64,000 nt of DNA, from contig NZ_VZDO01000013.1 of the NCBI RefSeq assembly GCF_008802405.1, positions 99,005 to 163,004 on the forward strand, given 5' to 3'. Positions 46,725 to 56,087 of the stretch are shown here, piece by piece. This stretch comes from Plantimonas leprariae (lineage in GTDB: Bacteria; Pseudomonadota; Alphaproteobacteria; Rhizobiales; Rhizobiaceae). Position 1 is the stretch's first letter; every line of letters starts with the position of its first letter. The translations under genes and the position numbers were made by a program. The notes under the pieces were generated by a model. That model was not told the DNA's origin. It did no database searches and worked only from the letters and a program-made list of their open reading frames with translations.

Positions 46725-47402
46725 TCAGGCGAATATCTCGCGGTGCGCGGCCTCGACCGCCGGAAGCGCCGCGAGGATGACGCCGAGATGCCGGCGCAGT
46801 TCGGCTTCCGCCGCCTCGGCGTCGCGCCGGTCGATGGCCGCGACGATGGCGCGATGCTGCGCGATGAGGCCGGGGAGGGCCGAGTCGGCCGGCAGCGTCA
46901 GGTGGCAGACGCGGTCCATATGGGCTTTGATGTCGCCGATCACGGTCCAGGCCGAGGGGCAGCCCGCGCCCTCGGCGAGCGCTGAGTGGAACAGTTCGTC
47001 GGCGCGCTGGAACTCGTAGTGCCTCCGGCCCTCGGCGGCCACCTCCTGCACGTCGAGGAGGTAGTCGATGCGGTTGCGCACGCGCGCATCGAAACGCTCG
47101 CAGGCCCGGCGCACCACGGCGACCTCCAGCGATTCGCGGATGAAGCGCGCTTCCAGCATGCGCTCGATCGAGATCTTGGCGACCACCGTGCCGCTGCGCG
47201 GGAAGATCTCAACCAGCCCCGCCCGCGCGAGGTTGATGAAGGCCTCGCGCACCGGCTGGCGGGACACGCCGTACCGTTCCGCCAGCTCCTTTTCCGAGAG
47301 CGGCAGGCCGGGGCGCAGTTCGAGCGTGATGATCGCCTTGCGGATTTCCCGCTCGATCCTCTTCGCGGCGCTCTCGCCCGGCTCGACGGAGATGGAGTTC
47401 AC
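46725..47402 (-). CDS. GntR (FadR-subfamily) transcriptional regulator
   Basis: 225 residues, GTG start after AAGAAGG. Winged helix with ELAERYGVSRQPVREAFINLARAGLVEI near residues 39-66, then an all-helical FCD ligand domain. It heads the kduI-kduD operon and diverges from the enolase-superfamily gene, so it probably represses both arms until a uronate-derived ligand binds. Tandem direct repeats in the spacer are the candidate operator. Confidence 0.92.
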   Translation of the reverse strand: MNSISVEPGESAAKRIEREIRKAIITLELRPGLPLSEKELAERYGVSRQPVREAFINLARAGLVEIFPRSGTVVAKISIERMLEARFIRESLEVAVVRRACERFDARVRNRIDYLLDVQEVAAEGRRHYEFQRADELFHSALAEGAGCPSAWTVIGDIKAHMDRVCHLTLPADSALPGLIAQHRAIVAAIDRRDAEAAEAELRRHLGVILAALPAVEAAHREIFA

Positions 47403-47450
47403 CGGCCTTCTTCCACTTGGCTCGCCAACGAACCTGTTGCACGAACCGGT

Positions 47451-47487
47451 CTAACATACTAGCATCGCATCTACCATACCAACATCG
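47451..47487. promoter_or_regulatory. Tandem 17-bp direct repeats, candidate GntR operator
   Basis: CTAACATACTAGCATCG at 47451-47467 and CTACCATACCAACATCG at 47471-47487 match at 14 of 17 positions and start exactly 20 bases apart, two helical turns. The reverse strand of the second reads TTGGTATGG, close to the half-site of UxuR/ExuR-type GntR operators. It lies between gntR and the divergent catabolic gene. Confidence 0.6.
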
Positions 47488-47502
47488 TCTGGTGGAGGCC
47501 GG

Positions 47503-48624
47503 GTGGGTTTGGAACCGAAAATCGACGCCGCGGCGTTAGAGCGTCATCGTATCGCCGAAGTCGGCACCGCGACGATCGCGAGCGTCTATCCGCGCACCGT
47601 CGGCCGCAACTCGTTCCGCGGCAGCCACGGCAACGGCGGCCGGCACGAGGTGATCGTCCTGACCACCGATCGCGGCCATGTCGGCTGGGGGCCGCCGCTC
47701 GGGCCCGTCGGCGACGCGCGGCGCTTCGTCGGGCGCCCGGTCGCGGAACTGATCGATCCGGGCCTCGGCGTCGCCGAGGAGGCGCTGCCGCTCGACTGCG
47801 CGCTGCACGATCTGGCGGGCGTGATCCTCGACCTGCCGGTGCATCGGATGCTCGGGGCCAGGGGCTCGACCGCGCTTCCGGTCTATTCGGGTGCGATCTA
47901 TCTCGACGACCTCGACCCCGCCGAGGCCCCGGCCGGGATCTCGGCCGTGGAGCGGAACCTCGCCCTGGATGCGGCCGCCGGCTATCGCGACTTCAAGCTG
48001 AAGCTCGGCCGCGGCTACCGCTGGATGTCGCGCGCGGAAGGGCTCGCCCGCGACATCGAGGTGACGCGGCTTACGCGCGAGCGCTATCCCGACGCCCGCA
48101 TCCTCGTCGACGCGAACGACGGCTATTCGATCCACGACGCGGCCGAATACATCGCGGCCACCGCCGACGTCGGCCTCTACTGGATGGAGGAGACCTTCGC
48201 CGAGCGGCTGGAGGACCTTCTCGAACTGCGCCGGTTGATCGACGAACATTCGCCGTCGACGCTGATCGCGGACGGCGAATATCGACCCAACGTCCCGGTC
48301 GTGACGAAGTTCGCCGCGCAGGGGCTGATCGACGTCCTCCTGATGGACGTCCTCGACTACGGGCTGACGGCATGGCGGCGGATCATGCCGACAGTGATCG
48401 AGGCCGGCGCGGCGATCTCGCCGCACGCCTGGGGATGGCCGCTGAAGACGCTTTACGCCGCGCAGATCGGCGCGGGACTCGGCAGCGCCTCGATTGTCGA
48501 GGGCGTTCCCGGCACCACGACCGGCATCGACGCCAGCGCCTACCGCTTCGAGGACGGGATCCTCACGCTGCCCGAGCGTCCCGGCTTCGGTTTGCCGCTG
48601 ACTTCGGACGCCATACGGCGGTGA
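47503..48624 (+). CDS. Enolase-superfamily sugar-acid dehydratase (mandelate racemase/muconate lactonizing)
   Basis: 373 residues, GTG start after TGGAGG. Barrel residues: KLKLGRG (K-x-K base), ILVDANDGYS (metal Asp), YWMEETFAE (metal Glu), LIADGEYRPN (third ligand) and ISPHAWGWP (catalytic His). This set fits the mandelate-racemase subgroup, which dehydrates aldonic or aldaric acids. The exact substrate is not evident; in this cluster a uronate-derived acid is likely. It begins an operon with a sugar importer. Confidence 0.85.
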   Translation: MGLEPKIDAAALERHRIAEVGTATIASVYPRTVGRNSFRGSHGNGGRHEVIVLTTDRGHVGWGPPLGPVGDARRFVGRPVAELIDPGLGVAEEALPLDCALHDLAGVILDLPVHRMLGARGSTALPVYSGAIYLDDLDPAEAPAGISAVERNLALDAAAGYRDFKLKLGRGYRWMSRAEGLARDIEVTRLTRERYPDARILVDANDGYSIHDAAEYIAATADVGLYWMEETFAERLEDLLELRRLIDEHSPSTLIADGEYRPNVPVVTKFAAQGLIDVLLMDVLDYGLTAWRRIMPTVIEAGAAISPHAWGWPLKTLYAAQIGAGLGSASIVEGVPGTTTGIDASAYRFEDGILTLPERPGFGLPLTSDAIRR

Positions 48625-48668
48625 CGCGACAGCCGCGGACGCAGCGCGGCCATGGGAGGACGGAAACG

Positions 48669-49946
48669 ATGGCTTTCGGCTTGCAACGGCGCAGTTTCCC
48701 GGTACGGCTCCGCGGCGCCCTCGCGGCGACGGCCGCCGTCCTCGCGCTCGGCCTTTCCGGGCCGGCGCGTGCGGGGACGGTGGATTTCTGGACGCTGTTC
48801 AGCGGTCCGGACGGGGCGGCGATCGAGAAGCTCGTGAACGAGTTCAACTCGACCGCCGGCAAGGAAACCGACGTCCAGGTGAAGCTGCTCATCATTCCGT
48901 GGAACGACTTCAACACCAAGCTGTCCGTCGCGATGGCGTCGCGCAAGGCGCCGGCGCTGACCGTCGTCAACTCGGATCAGGTGGCGCTCTACGCCAACCA
49001 GGGCACCTTGGAGCCGTTCACCGACGAGGAACTCGCCGCCGCCGGCATCCGCAAGGACGACTACGTTCCCGCCGCCTGGAACGCCGGCACCTTCAAGGAC
49101 AAGCAGTACGGCATCCCGATCTCGATCTTCCCGCGCTCGCTCTACTTCAACAAGGCGCTGCTCGAGAAGGCCGGCCTCGACCCGATGAAGCCGCCGGCGA
49201 CGAAGGCGGAACTGCTCGACTACGCGCAGAAGACCACCGACAAGGCGAACGGCGTCTACGGCCTGTTCTTCAGCCCGACCGGCATCGGCACGGTGCGCAA
49301 CTTCTACAGCGTCTACTGGCAGTACGCCGACAGCATCTACAACGACGACATGAGCGACGTGTCGGACGGTTTCAAGGAAACCGCGACCAAGGTCCTCAAC
49401 GACTTCAAGACGTTCATGGACGCCGGCGTCGTGCCGGACAAGGACGTCAGTCAGGACGTCACCAAGCTCTTCGCCCAGAACAAGATCGGCATGGCGGTGA
49501 TGCAGATCACCGACCTGCCGGTGTTTCAGGCGGCGGCGCGCGATTTGGGCCTGCAGTACGGCATCGCCGGCTTCCCGCAGATCGGGGAGCGGCCGGCCGT
49601 CTTCGCGCTGGCGCACGAGTTCCTGATCCCGCGCGGCACGTCGGAAGCCGCCCGCAAGGACGGCCTGACCTTCATCAAATGGCTCGGCGCCCACGGCGTC
49701 GACTGGGCGAAGACCGGCAAGGTCTCGCCGCAGCGCTCGGTGATCGACAGCGCCGAGTACAAGGCGCTGCCGGAGCAGGAGATCGTCACCGGCGCCATCG
49801 ACACGGCGCGCTTTCCGCCGCCGATCGTCAAGCAGCCGGCCGTCGATAAGGCCGTGCAGCAGGTGCTGGAGCAGTTCTTCGCCAGACGCATCGACGTCGA
49901 CGAGGCGGTCGAAGAGCTCGCCTCCGGCATCGGCTCCGCGCTCTGA
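48669..49946 (+). CDS. Sugar ABC transporter substrate-binding protein (family 1)
   Basis: 425 residues with a Sec signal ending GPARAG. Mature part TVDFWTLFSGPDGAAIEKLVNEFN and a MalE/UgpB-like fold (IPWNDFNTKLSVAMAS, YGIPISIFPRSLYFNKALLEKAG). ATG at 48669 follows GGGAGGAC. With the next two genes it forms an importer, probably for an oligogalacturonide or uronate, given KduI/KduD. Confidence 0.92.
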   Translation: MAFGLQRRSFPVRLRGALAATAAVLALGLSGPARAGTVDFWTLFSGPDGAAIEKLVNEFNSTAGKETDVQVKLLIIPWNDFNTKLSVAMASRKAPALTVVNSDQVALYANQGTLEPFTDEELAAAGIRKDDYVPAAWNAGTFKDKQYGIPISIFPRSLYFNKALLEKAGLDPMKPPATKAELLDYAQKTTDKANGVYGLFFSPTGIGTVRNFYSVYWQYADSIYNDDMSDVSDGFKETATKVLNDFKTFMDAGVVPDKDVSQDVTKLFAQNKIGMAVMQITDLPVFQAAARDLGLQYGIAGFPQIGERPAVFALAHEFLIPRGTSEAARKDGLTFIKWLGAHGVDWAKTGKVSPQRSVIDSAEYKALPEQEIVTGAIDTARFPPPIVKQPAVDKAVQQVLEQFFARRIDVDEAVEELASGIGSAL

Positions 49947-49950
49947 ACCC

Positions 49951-50874
49951 ATGAGCATCGCGGGCAAGGCGTGCATGCGTGGGCGCGCGGCGGCGGCCGG
50001 GCGGAAGGCGGCCGTCCCGCGCCGCCGCGTCTCGGCATTCCCCTATCTCCTCGTCGCGCCCTACCTCGCGCTGTTCGCGGTGTTCCTCGGCTATCCGATC
50101 GTGCGGGCCTTCTGGATCAGCCTGTTCGACTGGGGCATCTTCGGCCCCAACGCCTTCGTCGGCGCCGAGAACTACCTCTCGCTCTTCGGCGACGGCCGTT
50201 TCTGGCGCTCGTTCCGCACCACCGCGGCCTTCGCGCTGATCTACGTGCCGATGATCATGGTGATCTCGACGGTGCTGGCGGCGCTTCTGCATCGCAAGCT
50301 TCCCGGCATCGCCGCCTTCCGCACCATCGTCTTCTTTCCGCTGGTGGTGAACGTCGCGGTCGCCTCGATCGCGTTCAAATGGCTGTTCGAGCCGGAGGCC
50401 GGGACGATCAACCAGTTCCTGCGCCTCCTGCACCTGCCCGACCAGACCTTCCTGTCGCAGCCCGGCTGGGCGCTGTTCGCGGTCAGCCTCGTCGCGCTGT
50501 GGATCAATGTCGGCTTCATGGTGATCATCATCCTCGCCGGGCTCGAGAACATTCCCGACGATCTCTACGAGGCGGCGACCCTCGACGGCTCGACGCCGGT
50601 CGGGAGCTTCTTCCACATCACGCTGCCGCTCCTCCGGCCGGTCCTCCTCGTCGTCCTGGTGCTCAGCCTGATCCAGGCTTTCCAGGTCTTCGGCGAGGTG
50701 CTGATCATGACCGACGGCGGTCCCTTCCAGAGCACGGAAGTCCTGACGATGCTGCTCTACGAGGAGGGTTTCCGGAACTTCGCGTTGGGCCGGGCCTCGG
50801 CGATCGGCGTCGTCATCACGATGGTGATCGCGGCGCTTTCGCTCGTGCAGTTCCGCCTCTTCCGCGAGCGATAG
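49951..50874 (+). CDS. Sugar ABC transporter permease (MalF-like)
   Basis: 307-residue permease with six or so hydrophobic segments: FPYLLVAPYLALFAVFLGYP near residue 30 starts the membrane part. The EAA loop is YEAATLDGSTPVGSFFHITLPLL. It starts four bases after the binding-protein stop. Residues 1-28 are basic and alanine-rich; a later start (Met9) is possible. Confidence 0.92.
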   Translation: MSIAGKACMRGRAAAAGRKAAVPRRRVSAFPYLLVAPYLALFAVFLGYPIVRAFWISLFDWGIFGPNAFVGAENYLSLFGDGRFWRSFRTTAAFALIYVPMIMVISTVLAALLHRKLPGIAAFRTIVFFPLVVNVAVASIAFKWLFEPEAGTINQFLRLLHLPDQTFLSQPGWALFAVSLVALWINVGFMVIIILAGLENIPDDLYEAATLDGSTPVGSFFHITLPLLRPVLLVVLVLSLIQAFQVFGEVLIMTDGGPFQSTEVLTMLLYEEGFRNFALGRASAIGVVITMVIAALSLVQFRLFRER

Positions 50875-50885
50875 GAGTTATGGCG

Positions 50886-51713
50886 ATGAAGGGTGGGGAC
50901 CGGCTGCGCTGGATCGTCCTGTTCGCGGTCGCGTGCCTGTGGCTCCTGCCGATCGTCTCGCTGGTGCTGTTCTCCTTCGCGCCGTCCTCGCAGATCCTCG
51001 GCGGCAAGCTGATCCCGTCGAGCTACACGTTGTCGAACTACGTGACCGCGCTGACCGATGCCGGGCGCGGCGTCAGCATCCCGCAGGCGATGGCGAACAG
51101 CGCGCTCATCATGGCTATGCAGGTCGCCGGCATCCTCCTTCTCGACATCCCCGCCGCCTATGCGTTCGGGCGCCTCCGCTGGCCGGGGCGCGATCTCGCC
51201 TTCGCGCTCGTGCTCCTCACCATGATGATGCCGGGCATCCTGGAAGTCCTGTCGCTCTACGAGATCATGTCCGGCTTCGGCCTCGTCGACACGATCTACG
51301 CCGTCGTCCTGCCGGGCCTGCCGCGGGTCGTCGGCATCTTCATCCTTCGGCAGTTCTTCCGCGAATTGCCGAAGGAGATGGAGGACGCCGCGCGCATGGA
51401 CGGGGCCGGCAGCTTCCAGATCTTCTGGCACGTGATGGTGCCGCTGGCGCGTCCGGCGGTGCTGACGCTGTCGGTGCTGACCGCGCTCTACAGCTGGAAC
51501 AACTTCCTCTGGCCGCTGATCATCACCAACTCGCCGGCCTCGATGACGGTGCCGGTCGCGATCGCCTACCTGTCGGCCGATACCAGCGCGATCCTGAACT
51601 ACACCGTGATCCTCGCGGCCTCGTTCCTGACGGCGTTGCCGATGATCCTGATCTTCCTCCTCGGCCAGAAATACATCGTCGGCGGCATGCGCCCGACCGC
51701 CGGGATCAAGTGA
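50886..51713 (+). CDS. Sugar ABC transporter permease (MalG-like)
   Basis: 275 residues. AGGAG at 50873-50877 is eight bases from ATG 50886 but only two from ATG 50880, so the second ATG is preferred. The EAA loop is MEDAARMDGAGSFQIFWHVMVPLARP (in parts) and the end GQKYIVGGMRPTAGIK is typical. No ATPase gene follows; the next gene is on the other strand. A shared MsmX/UgpC-type ATPase elsewhere is likely to serve. Confidence 0.92.
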   Translation: MKGGDRLRWIVLFAVACLWLLPIVSLVLFSFAPSSQILGGKLIPSSYTLSNYVTALTDAGRGVSIPQAMANSALIMAMQVAGILLLDIPAAYAFGRLRWPGRDLAFALVLLTMMMPGILEVLSLYEIMSGFGLVDTIYAVVLPGLPRVVGIFILRQFFRELPKEMEDAARMDGAGSFQIFWHVMVPLARPAVLTLSVLTALYSWNNFLWPLIITNSPASMTVPVAIAYLSADTSAILNYTVILAASFLTALPMILIFLLGQKYIVGGMRPTAGIK

Positions 51714-51819
51714 CGGGGGACGGGGCGGCCGTCCGGGAAACCACGTCGATCCGCGCCGGACACGCGAACCGATGCCGTCGCGGGCCGTTCCGTCGCCGCG
51801 GCGCTCCGCGACCCTGCCG

Positions 51820-53112
51820 TCAATCCCGTTTGAGGTAGTTCGAGCCGCCGATGACGAGAAGCTTGTCGGAATCCTTGTCGGGAGCGAAGATCGACAGGCG
51901 TTCCGTCCGGCCGTCGTCGCCGGCGAGTTCCAGCGCGTAGCCCTCGACCTTGTAGCGCCCGCTCGCCGCCGGCCGGTTGCCGCCCGTCGTGAAGCCGACC
52001 GTCCCGGTGCCGGTGTCGTTCGTGCCGCTCGCGCCCGACCAGCCGTCCCGCCTGAACGACCCGTCGCGCCGGAGCGTCAGCAGCCGCTCGGACGACACGC
52101 TGTTCGACGAGAAGGCGGTCGATCCGACGGCGGCGTAGAAGTAGCGCCACGTCCCATCGAACGTCGTGCCGGCGGCGAAGGGCGGAATGCGGCTGTAGGC
52201 GCCGCCGTCGATCTCCAGACCGTCGCCTTTCCGGGCGAAGGGCTTCGCTTCGGTCTCGATGGTGCCGAAGGCGTCGGACACCTCGCGCATCTCGATCCGG
52301 CTCGCCCCGCTGAAGAAGCCGCCGCCCTGCAAGGCGTAGAGGCCGCAGTCGGTCGGCTCGGCGCGGCAGTGGACGGCGAGGTCGCCGTCCTGCGGCAACT
52401 CGGTCGCGTAGAGGCCCGACGTGCCGAACACGGTGATCTCGCTGTCGGAATAGAAGTCCATGCCGCCGAAGGCGTTCGGGCGCACTCCCGTGTCGAGATG
52501 GGTGTAGACGCCGTCGAGACCGCCGTCGCCCGGGCGCGGCTCCAGCGCGAACGGCTTGTCGCCCGCCTCCAGCGCCACCGAGCGGACCAGCGCCTCGAAA
52601 TCGGCGTCGGCGCTCCTCTTCGCCGCGTCGTGGAGTTCGAGACCGACCAGCGCCAGGACGACCTGCGCCTTGGCCGACGCGATGCCGACCGTGCGCTGGC
52701 CGACCGACAGCCCCTGCATCTCGGCGCAGCAGCGGTAGTCGGTGCGGATGCGGTGGCCGTTGGTGGTGACGCCTTCCGACTTCAGATAGGGCCGTTCCTT
52801 TTCGAGGCCTTTCACCCCGGCGGCCACCGTCTCGAAGCCTTTGTCGAGGGTCGCGGGCGTGCCGGCGAAGGGCCCGAGGATCTGGATGATCGCCGCGCCC
52901 TTGCGCCGGTTCTTCTCGTCCGGCGGGAACTGCTTCTGGTAGAGCGTGCCGCCCTTCACCGGCTTGGCGACCCAGCCCGAGCCCGCGTCCGGCGCTTCGA
53001 AGCGCATCGAGCCGAGCGTCGTCGGCATGCCGGCGGGCGCGGGGCCTGCGAGCGTCGAGAAGAGAAGCGTCGACAGGATGAAGCCGAGCCGGGCGGTCGA
53101 GCTGTGAAACAT
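51820..53112 (-). CDS. Secreted protein of unknown function
   Basis: 430 residues with a Sec signal (RLGFILSTLLFSTLAGPAPAG). The N-terminal half has MRFEAPDAGSGWVAKPVKGG and a DYRCCAEMQGLSVGQ segment with adjacent cysteines. The C-terminal half is Gly-, Ser- and Thr-rich (YFYAAVGSTAFSSN, GASGTNDTGTGTVGFTTGG) and looks beta-stranded. No family recognised. It is downstream of recQ on the same strand with a gap of about 120 bases, and converges on the permease gene. Confidence 0.75.
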   Translation of the reverse strand: MFHSSTARLGFILSTLLFSTLAGPAPAGMPTTLGSMRFEAPDAGSGWVAKPVKGGTLYQKQFPPDEKNRRKGAAIIQILGPFAGTPATLDKGFETVAAGVKGLEKERPYLKSEGVTTNGHRIRTDYRCCAEMQGLSVGQRTVGIASAKAQVVLALVGLELHDAAKRSADADFEALVRSVALEAGDKPFALEPRPGDGGLDGVYTHLDTGVRPNAFGGMDFYSDSEITVFGTSGLYATELPQDGDLAVHCRAEPTDCGLYALQGGGFFSGASRIEMREVSDAFGTIETEAKPFARKGDGLEIDGGAYSRIPPFAAGTTFDGTWRYFYAAVGSTAFSSNSVSSERLLTLRRDGSFRRDGWSGASGTNDTGTGTVGFTTGGNRPAASGRYKVEGYALELAGDDGRTERLSIFAPDKDSDKLLVIGGSNYLKRD

Positions 53113-53234
53113 GCCAAGGATTCCCCCGAATCGTTCGCTCGTTCGTGAAGGGGTTCCGTGACGGCAGCAAGGCGGCTGCCGCATCGTCCGCAATGCTCGG
53201 TGGTTCGACGTGCCTTTCCGCCGCCGCCGCGACA

Positions 53235-55070
53235 TCATCCGTGCTCGGCGATCACCGCCAGGAAGGCCGGGCCGTAGCGGTCGAGCTTGGCTTCGCCGAC
53301 CCCCGGGACGCGTCCCATCTCGGCCCGCGACCCGGGGCGCGCCGCCGCGAGCTCGATCAGCGTCCTGTCGTGGAAGATCACGTAGGGCGGCAGGTTCTGG
53401 AGACGCGCGATCTCCGTCCGCTTCTGCCGCAGGGCCTGGAACAGGTCGCGGTCGGCCTCCGGGACCGTCGACTGTGCCGTGCCTCGCTCGAGCCTGTGCC
53501 GCCGCGCGCGGGCGGCCCGCGGCTGGCGCAGCATCAATGTCGGCTTGTCGCGCAGGAAGTCGCGGCCGGCGGGCGCGATCGAGAGGCCGCCGTGACCGGC
53601 GAGGTCGACGTCGACGAAGCGCAGCGCGATCAGCTGCCGCAGGATCGCCCGCCAGCCGCGGTTGTCGTGCTCCGTGCCGATGCCGAAGGTGGAAACCCGA
53701 TCGTGGCCGAACTGCCGGATGCGGTCGTTTTCCGCGCCGAGCAGCACGTCGACGACATAGGCCTGCCCGAAGCGCTCGCCGGTGCGATAGATGCAGGACA
53801 GCGCCTTCTGCGCCGCGACGGTGCCGTCGAACAGCTTCGGCGGTTCGAGGCAGGTGTCGCAGTTGCCGCACGGCTCGCACCGGTCGCCGAAATACGACAG
53901 GAGCACCTGCCGGCGGCAGCTCGCCGTCTCGGCCAGCCCCAGCAGCGCGTCGAGCTTCTGGCGCTCCATCCGCTTGCGCTCGTCCGGCGCGTCCGATTCC
54001 TCGATGAAGCGGCTGCGCAGCGCGATGTCCTCGTGGCCGTAGAGCATCAGCGTGTCGGACGGGAGGCCGTCGCGTCCGGCGCGGCCGGTTTCCTGATAGT
54101 AGGCCTCGATACTGCCCGGCAGGTCGACATGGGCGACGAAGCGGACGTCCGGCTTGTCGATGCCCATGCCGAAGGCGATCGTCGCGACCATCACCACCGC
54201 CTCGCCGCGCTGGAAGCGCCTCTGGCTGGCCTCCCGCGCCGCCTTGTCCATGCCGGCGTGGTAGCTCAGCGCGTCGGTGCCCTCGCCGCGCAGCCAGGCG
54301 GCCGTTTCCTCGGTCTTGCGCTTCGACAGGCAGTAGACGATGCCGCTCTCGCCTTCGTGGCGGGCGAGGAATTCCTTCAGCTGCGCCCGCGGGTTGTCTT
54401 TTTCCTCGATCGCATAGCGGATGTTGGGGCGGTCGAAGCCGGCGACGAAGCTGTCGGCCACCGCGATGTCGAGATGGGCGAGGATCTCGGCGCGCGTCGG
54501 CTCGTCCGCCGTCGCCGTCAGCGCCATCCGCGGCGTCGCAGGGAACTGCCGGACCAGCCCGTCGAGCTGGCGGTAGGAGGGGCGGAAGTCGTGTCCCCAC
54601 TGCGACAGGCAGTGCGCCTCGTCGATGGCGATCAGCGACAGCCGGGCCCGGCGGAGCCGCTCCAGGACGTCGGGGCGCATCAGCGTCTCGGGCGCGACGT
54701 AGAGAAGGTCGAGCGCTCCGGTCTCGACGGCGCTCCACAGCGCGCGTCGCTCGTCGGGGTCGAGATCGGAATTCAGCGCCGCCGCCTTGACGCCCGCCTG
54801 CCGGAGGGCCGCGACCTGATCGGCCATCAGCGCCAGGAGCGGCGAGACGACCAGCCCCATGCCGGGCCGGACGATGGCGGGGATCTGGTAGCAGAGCGAC
54901 TTGCCGCCGCCCGTCGGCATCAAGACGAAGGCGTTGCGGCCGGCGATGACATGGTCGACGATGCCCGCCTGCGGACCGCGGAACGCATCGTAGCCGTAGA
55001 CGGACTTCAGGACTTCGAGGGCGGCAGCGGTCATCGGCGGGGTCATGCGATCCAAGGAAGCGCTCTCCAT
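53235..55070 (-). CDS. recQ: ATP-dependent DNA helicase RecQ
   Basis: 611 residues. Walker A MPTGGGKSLCYQ near 51-62, DEAH box IDEAHCLSQWGHDFRPSY, motif VI YYQETGRAGRDG, the zinc-binding RQC cysteines in CRRQVLLSYFGDRCEPCGNCDTC (in parts), winged helix, and one C-terminal HRDC domain (FQALRQKRTEIARLQNLPPYVIF). Complete in length. Start could be Met1 (55070), Met9 (55046) or Met13 (55034). It acts in recombination and fork repair. Confidence 0.95.
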   Translation of the reverse strand: MESASLDRMTPPMTAAALEVLKSVYGYDAFRGPQAGIVDHVIAGRNAFVLMPTGGGKSLCYQIPAIVRPGMGLVVSPLLALMADQVAALRQAGVKAAALNSDLDPDERRALWSAVETGALDLLYVAPETLMRPDVLERLRRARLSLIAIDEAHCLSQWGHDFRPSYRQLDGLVRQFPATPRMALTATADEPTRAEILAHLDIAVADSFVAGFDRPNIRYAIEEKDNPRAQLKEFLARHEGESGIVYCLSKRKTEETAAWLRGEGTDALSYHAGMDKAAREASQRRFQRGEAVVMVATIAFGMGIDKPDVRFVAHVDLPGSIEAYYQETGRAGRDGLPSDTLMLYGHEDIALRSRFIEESDAPDERKRMERQKLDALLGLAETASCRRQVLLSYFGDRCEPCGNCDTCLEPPKLFDGTVAAQKALSCIYRTGERFGQAYVVDVLLGAENDRIRQFGHDRVSTFGIGTEHDNRGWRAILRQLIALRFVDVDLAGHGGLSIAPAGRDFLRDKPTLMLRQPRAARARRHRLERGTAQSTVPEADRDLFQALRQKRTEIARLQNLPPYVIFHDRTLIELAAARPGSRAEMGRVPGVGEAKLDRYGPAFLAVIAEHG

Positions 55071-55184
55071 AGCAGCTTCGCCCGGATAGCCAGCATCGGC
55101 ATATCCCGGCGCCGCGCGCTTCGCCGCGCTGGGCCGGCGCGGATCGCCGCCTAGTTCGCTTCCGGACCAGCAGGGAGAAGCCCC

Positions 55185-56063
55185 ATGACGACCGATCCGC
55201 GCGAGGCCGGACCGCGCCCGCCGTTCCCCGGCGACCAGCAGCAGGAAAAGCCGGGCCTGACCTCGAAGATGACGCCGCCGCCCGATCACGGCGAGGAAAG
55301 CTATGTCGGCAAGGGCCTCCTCGCCGACCGCGTCGCGCTGATCACCGGCGGCGATTCCGGCATCGGCCGCGCCGTGGCGATCGCCTATGCGCGGGAAGGG
55401 GCGGACGTCGCCATCTCCTACCTGCCCGTCGAGCAGTCCGATGCCGAGGAAACGGCGCGCTGGGTGCGGCAGGCCGGACGCCGCTGCGCGCTCCTGCCGG
55501 GCGATCTCGCCGACGAGGGGCACTGCCGCACTCTCGTCGCGCAGACGGTGGCGGAACTCGGCGGCATCGACATCCTCGTCAACAACGCCGCCGCGCAGGT
55601 GATCAACAACGAACTGGGCGACGTGAACGCGGCCGACCTCGAGAACTCGTTCCGGGTGAACGTCTTCGCGATGTTCTACCTCGCGCAGGCCGCGGTGGCG
55701 CGGATGAAGCCGGGCTCGACGATCATCAACACGACGAGCGTGCAGGCGAAGGTCGCCGGCGAGAAGATGCTGATCTATTCCGCCACGAAGGGCGCGATCG
55801 CCAGCCTGACGATCTCGCTCTCGAACCTTCTCGCGCCGCAGGGCATCCGGGTGAACTGCGTCGCGCCGGGGCCGATCTGGACGCCGATCCAGCCGATCGT
55901 GAAGACGCCGGAGGAACTCGCGACCATCGGCGAGAAGACGCCGCTCGGCCGCGCCGGCCAGCCGGCAGAACTCGCGCCGGCCTATGTGCTGCTCGCGTCC
56001 GGCGAGGGCAGCTACATCTCGGGCGCGCTCATCCCCGTCACCGGCGGCATGCCGATGCTCTGA
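55185..56063 (+). CDS. SDR oxidoreductase, general-stress type with N-terminal extension
   Basis: 292 residues. A 45-residue polar extension (PRPPFPGDQQQEKPGLTSKMTPPP) precedes the Rossmann motif ITGGDSGIGRAVAIAYAREGA; the catalytic Tyr-Lys is YSATKGA. This arrangement is that of the YhdG/Gsp39-like group, often stress-induced. Substrate unknown. It diverges from recQ. Confidence 0.9.
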   Translation: MTTDPREAGPRPPFPGDQQQEKPGLTSKMTPPPDHGEESYVGKGLLADRVALITGGDSGIGRAVAIAYAREGADVAISYLPVEQSDAEETARWVRQAGRRCALLPGDLADEGHCRTLVAQTVAELGGIDILVNNAAAQVINNELGDVNAADLENSFRVNVFAMFYLAQAAVARMKPGSTIINTTSVQAKVAGEKMLIYSATKGAIASLTISLSNLLAPQGIRVNCVAPGPIWTPIQPIVKTPEELATIGEKTPLGRAGQPAELAPAYVLLASGEGSYISGALIPVTGGMPML

Positions 56064-56087
56064 CGCCGCACGTGCCGCCGGCCGCGT

